Source of the DNA: Leifsonia sp. Root112D2
GTDB lineage: Bacteria > Actinomycetota > Actinomycetes > Actinomycetales > Microbacteriaceae
Reading direction: 5' to 3'
DNA: 64,000 bases
Assembly (NCBI RefSeq): GCF_001424905.1
Contig: NZ_LMCU01000002.1
Coordinates: 248,001 to 312,000 of the forward strand
Shown here: piece after piece, positions 42,723 to 49,967 of the stretch
Numbering within the stretch: the stretch's first letter is position 1
Layout: each line of letters starts with the position of its first letter
The notes under the pieces: model-generated
Told to the model about the DNA's origin: nothing
Seen by the model: the letters and a program-made list of their open reading frames with translations, nothing else
The model's database searches: none
Program-made: the position numbers and the translations under genes

Positions 42723-43511
42723 TCATCCTGAGGCGATTCCTTCGTCTCGGACGGCCCCCAGGAGCAGCTCGCGAGCGTCGCTCACGGACTGAAGAAGGCT
42801 CTCTGGTTGGGTGCCAAGCTGACCGACAATGCCATCGATCCCTCTGAGCCCCGCCTTGCTCAACAATTGTTTTTCATTTGTCATCCATTCGCCACGATGA
42901 GCCAGAATCGCATGTGCGGTGTGGCATGCGGCTTCGCTCAGCAGTCCCGCGCATTGAGCAAGGCGGCCGTGTCGGGCGTGGCCCTCCGCGGCGTAGTGCA
43001 GGGTGAGGTCAGCGTTGAGCCACCAGATCCCCGGTGCCGATTCTCGAAGTGCTTCCGGGTAGTCCCACCGCGGCACGTGCCCCCGAAGCGTTTTGTTGAT
43101 CCCGAGTTCCGCCAGCAGAATGTAGCTCGGAAGCCCCGCTTGGTGGAACAGCAGTGGCTCGATAGTGAAATCTCCTCGACAGGCGTCAGAGTGAACCTGA
43201 TCGATGAGTCCAAGGTCGCGGTAGTGAATATCAATCACCTGTTCGTCGACGGTCAGTTTGCCACCGCCGTTGAATATCCGCCCCCAGCCTCCAAGGTCAC
43301 TCAATTGGCCAGGCCAGCCGAGTTGCCTGATGGCTTCCGGGTCAAATCCTTCGCGATAGTAGACGGCTAAGTCCCAGTCGCTGTGCGGGTGGTTGGTTCC
43401 CTGCGCCCGAGAGCCACCGAGGGCGACGCCCTCCACACCGGGCAAGCGGTGGAGGGCATCTGCGACTTGCTCGACGAATTTGACTTCGAGATTGTGATCT
43501 GAGGAATACAT
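42723..43511 (-). CDS. nucleotidyltransferase-domain protein
   Basis: 262 aa. The pol-beta-type motif GGSRAQGTNHPHSDWDLAVYY (Asp pair of the active site) is near residues 32-52. The third acidic residue may be in VIDIHYRD. The C-terminal part is helical. It resembles stand-alone aminoglycoside-like nucleotidyltransferases or minimal MNT proteins. No HEPN partner is adjacent. AAAGG precedes the ATG. The base composition is lower in G+C than the neighbours, hinting at transfer. The substrate is unknown. Confidence 0.78.
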   Translation of the reverse strand: MYSSDHNLEVKFVEQVADALHRLPGVEGVALGGSRAQGTNHPHSDWDLAVYYREGFDPEAIRQLGWPGQLSDLGGWGRIFNGGGKLTVDEQVIDIHYRDLGLIDQVHSDACRGDFTIEPLLFHQAGLPSYILLAELGINKTLRGHVPRWDYPEALRESAPGIWWLNADLTLHYAAEGHARHGRLAQCAGLLSEAACHTAHAILAHRGEWMTNEKQLLSKAGLRGIDGIVGQLGTQPESLLQSVSDARELLLGAVRDEGIASG

Positions 43512-43681
43512 AAAAGACCTTTGTTCGCAAGATCGGTCAACTCACCCGCGGATGCGGTGAGGACTGGAATCACTGCTCAAGGATCACGAAACCCACCCTT
43601 GCACAGCGCGCCGATGCGAGCAAAGGAAATCCCCCAACCGGTAACAGATCCTTCCGCGGAATCTCGACCTGCAGCACCGAC

Positions 43682-43957
43682 GTGTACGAGTACCGTGCGA
43701 CGGCGTTCCCGCACAGCGTCCGCGGAAGCTTCAAAGTGCACCAAAGCCTCGGGACCGCATTCAGACCGAGTTCGCATCGAGCTATATTTATTTACCCGTG
43801 CGCCTTGACCGCTGCAAGTTACCTTGCGGAAATTGACCTGAACTCGACCATTCTCCCCACGAGAACCGGGGCGTTGCTTGAAGTTGGAGTAGTCGGCGCT
43901 CCCGACCGCTCCGTAGTCGTCCACGCAATGGCTGCCCGAGCGAAGTTTCTGAGGTGA
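43682..43957 (+). CDS. small toxin-like protein, possibly N-terminally altered
   Basis: Up to 91 aa from a GTG. Only the C-terminal half (ALTAASYLAEIDLNST, GALLEVGVVGAPDRSVVVHA, MAARAKFLR) looks like a real family, namely small actinobacterial proteins of about 90 aa encoded just before an HTH partner of the kind at 43964 and thought to be toxins. The N-terminal half does not match anything I know and may reflect a frame change. It lies six bases before the HTH gene. Confidence 0.4.
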   Translation: MYEYRATAFPHSVRGSFKVHQSLGTAFRPSSHRAIFIYPCALTAASYLAEIDLNSTILPTRTGALLEVGVVGAPDRSVVVHAMAARAKFLR

Positions 43958-43963
43958 AGGATC

Positions 43964-44239
43964 GTGCCCCGATCGATTGAAGAGATCCTCGCCCACGGTG
44001 ACGAGCTCGCGAAGAGGTTCGAGACATACGAGCCTTCACCTCAAGACGAGGTCAATCTCTCGGCCTTCCTCGCCCTCCGCACGGCGGTCGCACAGCGCGC
44101 AGAGTCTGAACGGCGACTCGCCAGCGCGATAGCCGACGCACGACGAGCAAAGTTGTCATGGGCGCGCATCGGCACGGTGATGGGAACGTCGGGTGAGGCC
44201 GTGCGTCAGCGCTACGGCGCGATTCAGCGGCCGCGCTGA
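43964..44239 (+). CDS. small helix-turn-helix protein (antitoxin-like)
   Basis: 91 aa. The C-terminal pattern ARRAKLSWARIGTVMGTSGEAVRQRYG is a compact helix-turn-helix found in many actinobacterial small proteins. The N-terminal half is an amphipathic acidic helix. GTG start with AGGTGAAGG six bases upstream. It probably pairs with the small protein encoded six bases before it, as an antitoxin or autoregulator; not proven. Confidence 0.65.
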   Translation: MPRSIEEILAHGDELAKRFETYEPSPQDEVNLSAFLALRTAVAQRAESERRLASAIADARRAKLSWARIGTVMGTSGEAVRQRYGAIQRPR

Positions 44240-44314
44240 ACACATTCCGCGCACAGGGATCCCGCCGAGCGCGCCACGGCTTCGGAGACCTCGAAAAGGT
44301 CAGCGGCCGATGCG

Positions 44315-44649
44315 TCAGCGCGCATAGCCGGTCTGCTCGACTTTCCAGCGCGTCAGGCGCGGGTAAACCCAAAAAGAGTAGATGCCAATGGTAATCACGC
44401 AGAGGAGGAACCAGCCGATCCATCGTCCGAACAGACCCCACGCGCTTCCGTAGAACTGAAGTCGGCGGCCGTCAAGCAGCGTGTGCTTCGCCCGCCAACG
44501 CTCTATCAGGACCATCGCGAAGGGATAGCAGATTCCGAGCGTGACGAGGGTGACGAGGATACCGAGAAGCTGCGTACCGAACCAAGTTCCAGCACCTCCG
44601 TCGAATGCATAGAGCTTTCCCTGAGGCGGGTGACCGTTTCAACCGACAT
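44315..44649 (-). pseudogene. DUF898-family membrane protein gene with a frameshift
   Basis: The ATG at 44649 has AAGGAG six bases upstream and begins MSVETVT. The next codons should lead to PPQGKLYAFDGGAGTW, but that is in another frame, which runs on as FGTQLLGILVTLVTLGICYP and on to VEQTGYAR before the stop. One base appears to be missing in GTCACCCGCC, about seven codons in. Restored, it would be 111 aa with two hydrophobic regions. It could also be a sequencing error. Confidence 0.7.
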
Positions 44650-44699
44650 TGGACTCCTTCGTGACAATGCCGGCGACGCCGACAAAGCCGAAGCTATCA

Positions 44700-45000
44700 G
44701 CGTCAGAGAGTTCACAGCAGGCCTTTGGCCACCCCAAACAGAGGCACTCAGCGATGCGAAGCTGAGCGCGTACTCGAGGAGTTCGATGAGCAGCGCCCTG
44801 ATGGTGGCGACATGGCTCGGCAGCGCACGCACGACGATGCGACGCCCGGAGGCGAGATGGATGTTTATGGCGTGCGCGTCTTCGGGCACGTCCGACGCTC
44901 CACCAGACCGCGCCGCACCAACGCGTCACCTGATGCGAGACTCTGCTCTTTTCCCAGCGCAGCCGTGCTGCGAGTTCGCGCACGCGCATCCGTCTCTCAT
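44700..45000 (-). pseudogene. MarR-family regulator remnant
   Basis: Pieces of a MarR protein appear in three minus-strand frames: MRVRELAARLRWEKSRVSHQ (from 44989), then VRRGLVER, then VPEDAHAINIHLASGRRIVV and HVATIRALLIELL (from 44889). At least two frameshifts separate them and the N-terminal 60 residues are gone. The ends given are approximate. No functional product is likely. It lies just upstream of the broken DUF898 gene. Confidence 0.65.
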
Positions 45001-45129
45001 GCGCACAGCCGATCGGCACATGACGATTCTGGTCGCACGCCGTGACGAATGCGATCGGTAGTGGCACGCTGGTAACGCGGCGTCGCGTCCGTGCTGCCGC
45101 GCATCCGTTCGGCGATGAAACGAGGCAGC

Positions 45130-46356
45130 ATGCACGGCAGCAGCGAACGCATCCAGACCACTCACGCTGGCAGCCTGCCGCGCACGCCCGAGTTGATCGC
45201 CGCCAACGAGGCGCGCGGTTTCGACGACGACGGCTTCACGTTGGCACGAACGCCGGAGTTCGTTCGGCTCGAGTCGGATGCCGTTGCGGCCATCGTCAGG
45301 CGCCAGAGCGAGACCGGCATCACCATCGCCAACGACGGCGAGTACGGCAAGGCCATGTCGAGTCCGGTGGACTACGGCGCGTGGTGGACGTATTCCTTTC
45401 AGCGCACCGCCGGTCTTTCGCTCACCGAGTTCAACCCGATCACCTCCGCGCCCGTGCGATCGACGCCGGGCAACGTCAGGCTCACCTCCATGGCCGACCG
45501 CCGTGACTGGACCGTCTTCGCCGAGGCCTACCGCGACCCGACGAGCGGCATACAGCTCGGCAGGAACGCAACGAAGTTTCCCACCGCGACGGGCCCGATC
45601 AGCTACGTCGGCCAGGAGGCCATAGCCCGTGACATCGCCAACTTCCAGGCCGGGCTGGATGCCGCGGGCGCTTCCCAGGGCTTCATCACCTCCCTCTCCC
45701 CCGGCTCCGCCAGCCGCATCGGAAACGACTATTACGCGACAGACGAGGAATTCGTCTGGGCCTGGGCCGAGGTGTTGCGCGAGGAATACATGGCCATCAT
45801 CGAGGCGGGCCTCGTCGTGCAGATCGACGACCCCTCGGTCGCCGAGAATTGGGACCAGATCAATCCCGAACCGAGCGTCGAGGACTACCGCGCGTTCACA
45901 CGCATCCGCATCGAGGCGCTCAACCACGCGCTGCGCGGGCTGCCCGAGGAGCAGATTCGCTTTCACCTCTGCTGGGGCAGCTGGCACGGCCCGCACACCA
46001 CGGATATCGAACTGGAGCACATCGTGGATCTCATGCTCGAGATCAACGCCGGCGCCTACTCGTTCGAGGCCGCCAACGCGCGTCACGAGCATGAGTGGCG
46101 CATCTGGGAGGACGTGAAGCTGCCCGAGGGCAAAGTGATTCTGCCGGGGATCGTGGGGCACGCGACCAATGTGGTCGAGCATCCGCTTCTGGTGGCCGAG
46201 CGCATCGAGCGCTTCGCCTCGCTCGTCGGACGCGAGCGGGTGGTCGCCTCCACCGATTGCGGTCTCGGCGGGCGCATTCACCCCCAGATCGCCTGGGCCA
46301 AGCTGGACTCACTCGCGAAGGGCGCCGAGATAGCCACGCAGCGGCTCTGGGCGTAG
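45130..46356 (+). CDS. MetE-like methyltransferase-fold protein
   Basis: 408 aa related to the C-terminal catalytic half of cobalamin-independent methionine synthase. HAGSLPRTPEL is at the N terminus. Zinc ligands appear conserved: His and Cys in FHLCWGSWHGPH, Glu in AGAYSFEAAN, Cys in VASTDCGLGGR. The N-terminal folate half of MetE is absent, so this is a stand-alone type with unknown methyl donor and acceptor. GAGGC lies before the ATG; an ATG at 45115 is possible. Confidence 0.83.
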   Translation: MHGSSERIQTTHAGSLPRTPELIAANEARGFDDDGFTLARTPEFVRLESDAVAAIVRRQSETGITIANDGEYGKAMSSPVDYGAWWTYSFQRTAGLSLTEFNPITSAPVRSTPGNVRLTSMADRRDWTVFAEAYRDPTSGIQLGRNATKFPTATGPISYVGQEAIARDIANFQAGLDAAGASQGFITSLSPGSASRIGNDYYATDEEFVWAWAEVLREEYMAIIEAGLVVQIDDPSVAENWDQINPEPSVEDYRAFTRIRIEALNHALRGLPEEQIRFHLCWGSWHGPHTTDIELEHIVDLMLEINAGAYSFEAANARHEHEWRIWEDVKLPEGKVILPGIVGHATNVVEHPLLVAERIERFASLVGRERVVASTDCGLGGRIHPQIAWAKLDSLAKGAEIATQRLWA

Positions 46357-46384
46357 GCGCGACCGGCGTTGGCCAGCGACCGGG

Positions 46385-47167
46385 CTACTCCGGTTGCAGC
46401 AGGGCAAACTCCGCACCCTGCGGGTCGTTCAGCACGGCCCAGCGGCCCACTCCCGGTGCCGCGGCAGGGTCATCCGCCAGTTCGGCGCCGAGGCTGCGCG
46501 CTATCGCGAGCGTTGCATCCAGGTTCTCCACCTCGAAATACACGCGCCAGTGCGGATGCGTGCCGGGCGACGTGGGCGGCCACGCGCCCGCAACGGATTC
46601 GGTGCCCGCTGTGAACAAGGTGTAGGCGGGCTGGCCGTCGCCCATCGGCATTGTGGTGGTTCCAAGCCCGGCGATCTCTCGATAGAAATCGAAGGTCGAC
46701 TCGTAGTCCTCCGCCACGAGCTCCAGCCAGCCGAGCGCCCCCGGCTCGTCTTCCACGCGCGTGTCGCCGTCGCCGACGACGTTGCGAAAGCTGACGGCCG
46801 CGCCACAGGGATCTTCCGCGACCAGGATCTGCGTCGATCCCATGTGCGTGGCGAACGGTGCCAGAATCGTGCCGCCCGCCGCCTCGATGCGCCCCGCGGC
46901 CGTCGCCAGATCGTCGACCTGCAGGTACACCTGCCATTGCGGCGGAACACCCTCCTCGACGAGAAAAACCGGCTCCTCGCTGATGACGGCAACGCGCTCA
47001 CCGCCCTGCGTCGCGGTGATCAGCGGAGAGGCCCCCGGCATGGGAACGCTGAAATACTCCCAGCCGAAAAGCCCGGCGTAAAACTCGCTCGCGCCGACAC
47101 GGTCGGTGGTCATGAGATCGATGAGATTCGGATGCCCCTGCGCAGCTGACGAGGTGAAGACGGGCAT
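46385..47167 (-). CDS. two-domain VOC (glyoxalase/bleomycin-resistance fold) protein
   Basis: 260 aa with two tandem VOC modules: HPNLIDLMTTDRVGASEFYA to GAAVSFRNV, and GALGWLELVAEDYESTFDFY to GAEFALLQPE. Such fused proteins in actinobacteria are often annotated as hydroxylases or glyoxalase-like but their reactions are unknown. GGGAGGATC precedes the ATG. It is convergent with the MetE-like gene (28-base gap) and shows no operon partner. Confidence 0.86.
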   Translation of the reverse strand: MPVFTSSAAQGHPNLIDLMTTDRVGASEFYAGLFGWEYFSVPMPGASPLITATQGGERVAVISEEPVFLVEEGVPPQWQVYLQVDDLATAAGRIEAAGGTILAPFATHMGSTQILVAEDPCGAAVSFRNVVGDGDTRVEDEPGALGWLELVAEDYESTFDFYREIAGLGTTTMPMGDGQPAYTLFTAGTESVAGAWPPTSPGTHPHWRVYFEVENLDATLAIARSLGAELADDPAAAPGVGRWAVLNDPQGAEFALLQPE

Positions 47168-47340
47168 TGAGAGATCCTCCCGTTACGCGTCGCCGTGCGC
47201 GGCGCACCCCCAACACTGCGCCGGTCCCAACCCGGATGCAAGAGGCAATCACCGCTGAGACGACATGAATCATCCCTCAGCCCGCGGCAAAGTCAAGTGG
47301 TGTGAGCAACGCTGGGGCGGGTCAGGGCACGGGTGCGCGG

Positions 47341-47871
47341 CTACAGCGAGAGCAGCGCCTGGGTCTCGTGGCCTGGCAGCCGCTCGCGGCCGGCAAGAGC
47401 GTCGAGCTCGAGCACAACACCGAAACCGGCGACCTGATAGCCCGCCCGCTCGGTGAGGCGCGCGGCCGCGGCAAGCGTGCCGCCCGTGGCCAGCACGTCG
47501 TCGAGGATCAGCACGCGCGATCCGGCAGGCAGATGCCCGGGCTCGAGCTGCAGTTCTGCCGAGCCGTATTCCAGATCGTAACGCTCGGTGAGCACGTCAC
47601 CGGGCAGCTTGCCGGGCTTGCGAATGATCACGAGACCCGTGTTCGAGGCATACGCCGCTGCCGCCGCGAGAACGAAGCCACGTGCCTCCACGCCGGCGAC
47701 CGCGTCGAAACGGCCCTCGAAGCGGGCGAGAAGTTCGTTCGTGATCGAACGGAACGCCCCGGCATCCGCGAACACCGGGGCAAGATCACGAAAGAGAATG
47801 CCGGGTTCGGGAAAATCGGGGATGCTGGCGAGAAGTCGTTCGACGGCTGCGGATGCGGTTTCGGGGCTCAC
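47341..47871 (-). CDS. apt: adenine phosphoribosyltransferase
   Basis: 176-aa purine salvage enzyme that makes AMP from adenine and PRPP. GVEARGFVLAAAAAY and the PRPP loop RVLILDDVLATGGTLAAA (about residues 120-137) are intact, as is the substrate loop RKPGKLPGDVLTERYDLEYG. GTG start, with TAACGT six bases upstream. It is divergent from the MFS gene across 75 bases. The window also encodes a purine-type and a uracil/xanthine permease at 57-60 kb. Confidence 0.95.
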   Translation of the reverse strand: MSPETASAAVERLLASIPDFPEPGILFRDLAPVFADAGAFRSITNELLARFEGRFDAVAGVEARGFVLAAAAAYASNTGLVIIRKPGKLPGDVLTERYDLEYGSAELQLEPGHLPAGSRVLILDDVLATGGTLAAAARLTERAGYQVAGFGVVLELDALAGRERLPGHETQALLSL

Positions 47872-47877
47872 CCCTCA

Positions 47878-47883
47878 ACGTTA
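47878..47883 (-). promoter_or_regulatory. -10 box, leaderless start of apt
   Basis: TAACGT on the minus strand, six bases before the GTG at 47871. Confidence 0.5.
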
Positions 47884-47933
47884 GACGCTTGTCGCGTGCC
47901 GGCTCGCGCGCACCGCCCGACCGAAGCGACTGC

Positions 47934-47939
47934 CAGAAT
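47934..47939 (+). promoter_or_regulatory. -10-like box before the MFS gene
   Basis: CAGAAT, seven bases before the GTG at 47947. It fits the leaderless pattern less well than the others because the first base is C. Confidence 0.35.
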
Positions 47940-47946
47940 AGGGCGA

Positions 47947-49275
47947 GTGAGTGAACCCGTCGAAACCGACGCCCCGATACGCAAGCCGATCTTCGCCGAC
48001 CTCACGCCGCTGCGGCAAAGCAAGCCGTTCGCGCGGTTGTGGGCCGGGGGCGCGATCTCGGGCATCGGCTCGCAGATGACGATCGTGGCCATCGGCCTGC
48101 AGATCTACGACCTCACCTCCTCGACCCTCGCCGTGGCTCTGGTCGCACTCTTTGCCCTCGTTCCGATGGTCATCTTCGGCCTCTACGGGGGCATGCTTGC
48201 GGATGCCTTCGACCGCCGCACCGTGGCCCTGATCGCCGCGATAGTCGCCTGGACGTCGACGGCCACCATCGCAACCCTCGCCTGGCTGCAAGTCGAGACC
48301 GTATGGCCGCTGTACCTGCTGACCACCGTCAACGCCGTCGCCTCCACGGTGATCGGCAGCACGCGCGCGGCCATCCTGCCGCGGCTGCTGCCCGCCTCGC
48401 TGCTGCCCGCGGCATCCGCCCTGCAGGGCATCAGCACCGGCGTCATGATCACCCTCGGCCCGGCGCTGGCCGGTGTTCTCGTCGCCACCGTCGGCTTCGG
48501 CTGGACCTACAGCGTCGACGTGCTGCTGTTCGTTGCGGCATTCATGGGCATCGCGACCCTGCCGCACATCGTGCCCGAGGGCGGATCGCAACGGCCCGGG
48601 CTGCGCTCGCTGGCGGACGGCATCCGCTTTCTCAAGAGTGCGCCGAACGTTCGCATGACCTTCATCGTCGACATCATCGCCATGACGTTCGGCCAGCCCC
48701 GTGTGCTGTACCCGGCCGTCGGCGCGCTGCTTCTGGGCGGCGGGGCCATCACGGTGGGTATTCTCACGGCAGCGTTCGCCGTCGGCGCGCTGCTGAGCAG
48801 CGTCTTCTCCGGCCCGCTCGGCCACGTGCGCATGCAGGGTCGGGCGATAGGGCGGGCGATCCTGGCGTTCGGAGCGTCCACGCTCGCCTTCGGGCTCGTG
48901 CTGGCCGTCATGGCGACGGGCTGGTTCGGTCCGGTGAGCTCAGCCATTGCGGATGCCAACGTGCCGGCTCTCGTGCTGGCCTGCGTCTTTCTTGCCGCAG
49001 CAGGGGCATCCGACAACATCAGCGCCATCTTCCGCATGACCATCCTGCAGGCGGCGGTGCCGGATGCCATGCGCGGACGCATTCAGGGAGTCTTCACCGT
49101 TGTCGTGACGGGTGGCCCGCGTCTGGGCGATCTCTTTGCCGGGTTTCTGACGGCGGTGGCCGCCCTGTGGTTCCCGCCCGTGTTGGGCGGCATCGTCATC
49201 ATGGTGGCGATTCTGCTCGTGGTGCGACTGCAGCGCTCGTTCCGCGCCTACGACGCGAAGAACCCGACGCCGTAG
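47947..49275 (+). CDS. MFS transporter (EntS/DHA3-like)
   Basis: 442 aa with 12 predicted helices. LYGGMLADAFDRRTVALIAA is the loop 2-3 motif of MFS carriers. PFARLWAGGAISGIGSQMTIVAIGLQIY at the N terminus resembles the enterobactin-exporter/DHA3 group. It probably exports a drug or siderophore, but no siderophore genes are near. The start is the GTG of VSEPVETDAPIRKP; the long open frame upstream overlaps apt and is not coding. Confidence 0.88.
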   Translation: MSEPVETDAPIRKPIFADLTPLRQSKPFARLWAGGAISGIGSQMTIVAIGLQIYDLTSSTLAVALVALFALVPMVIFGLYGGMLADAFDRRTVALIAAIVAWTSTATIATLAWLQVETVWPLYLLTTVNAVASTVIGSTRAAILPRLLPASLLPAASALQGISTGVMITLGPALAGVLVATVGFGWTYSVDVLLFVAAFMGIATLPHIVPEGGSQRPGLRSLADGIRFLKSAPNVRMTFIVDIIAMTFGQPRVLYPAVGALLLGGGAITVGILTAAFAVGALLSSVFSGPLGHVRMQGRAIGRAILAFGASTLAFGLVLAVMATGWFGPVSSAIADANVPALVLACVFLAAAGASDNISAIFRMTILQAAVPDAMRGRIQGVFTVVVTGGPRLGDLFAGFLTAVAALWFPPVLGGIVIMVAILLVVRLQRSFRAYDAKNPTP

Positions 49276-49306
49276 ACGGCATCGGGTTCTGTGCGTCAGA
49301 GAAGAT

Positions 49307-49678
49307 TCAGCTGACGCCGAGCAGGTCGATCACGAAGATGAGCGTCTGGCCGCCGAGCGGGTGACCGCCGGCCGGGCCGTACGCGAGGTGCGGAGGAACG
49401 GTGAGCTTGCGGCGGCCGCCGACCTTCATGCCGGGGATGCCCTCCTGCCAGCCCCGAATGAGGTTGTTGAGCGGAAAGTTGATGGACTGGCCGCGGCTCC
49501 ACGAGGAGTCGAACTCCTCGCCGGAGTCATAGCCGACGCCGAGGTAGTGCACGTCGACGGTGGAGCCGGCGGCTGCCTCAGCACCGTCGCCCACGGCGAT
49601 GTCCACGATCTCGAGCTGCTCGGGAGCGGGGCCGACGGGCGCGTCGACTTCGGGCTTGGAGTGAGTTGAATCTGTCAT
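49307..49678 (-). CDS. FKBP-type peptidyl-prolyl isomerase
   Basis: 123-aa single-domain rotamase. VDVHYLGVGYDSGEEFDSSW, FPLNNLIRGWQEGIPGMKVGG and RRKLTVPPHLAYGPAG match FKBP, including the active-site aromatics. No signal peptide, so cytoplasmic. The ATG of MTDSTHSKPEVD has AGGGAC just upstream. Downstream genes are convergent. The 289-base region before it is rich in repeats. Confidence 0.93.
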   Translation of the reverse strand: MTDSTHSKPEVDAPVGPAPEQLEIVDIAVGDGAEAAAGSTVDVHYLGVGYDSGEEFDSSWSRGQSINFPLNNLIRGWQEGIPGMKVGGRRKLTVPPHLAYGPAGGHPLGGQTLIFVIDLLGVS

Positions 49679-49717
49679 GTCCCTATCCAAGCGGCATACG
49701 CATCCTCACGTCAAAGC

Positions 49718-49765
49718 GTGGGCGGATGCGTGGGCGGATGCGTGGGCGGATGCGTGGGCGGATGC
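49718..49765. repeat. 12-bp tandem repeat, four exact units
   Basis: GTGGGCGGATGC repeated four times head to tail, then GTGAGC. It sits 40 bases upstream of the FKBP start. Each unit contains the hexamer GGATGC. It is not coding in any used frame. Copy number is likely to vary between strains. Confidence 0.9.
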
Positions 49766-49821
49766 GTGAGCAGAAAGTGCTTGCATTCATGCGACCGAAG
49801 AGGCACCCTTGTAGGGAACCA

Positions 49822-49872
49822 ACTCATCGCCCGGGAGCGTTGCAGGCATCGCCGCACCGCCGGGCGATGAGT
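49822..49872 (-). terminator. hairpin downstream of glcD
   Basis: Perfect 13-bp stem ACTCATCGCCCGG/CCGGGCGATGAGT with a 25-base loop. It lies beyond the tandem element after glcD on the minus strand and may end the gdhA-glcD transcript. No T-run. Confidence 0.55.
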
Positions 49873-49895
49873 CTGTTAACGGCTGCTAGTTTCGA

Positions 49896-49967
49896 GACGG
49901 CCGCGGGCGGCCTCCTCAACCGGCGGAAGTCGACGGCCGCGGGCGGCCTCCTCAACCGGCGGAAGTC
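49896..49967. repeat. 36-bp element in tandem duplicate after glcD
   Basis: Two identical 36-bp units (49896-49931 and 49932-49967) abut the glcD stop codon at 49968. The first is preceded by TTCGA, completing the 28-bp match to the copy inside bkdC. Each unit contains GGCCGCGGGCGGCC, an imperfect palindrome, and CTCCTCAACCGGCGGAAG. Confidence 0.85.

Noticed and set aside
43577..43996. 139-codon minus-strand frame near the small HTH gene
   Set aside because: Overlaps a better supported plus-strand pair with a ribosome site; no family match.
49718..49765. CRISPR-like short repeats
   Set aside because: Units are 12 bp and directly adjacent with no spacers, so this is a plain tandem repeat.
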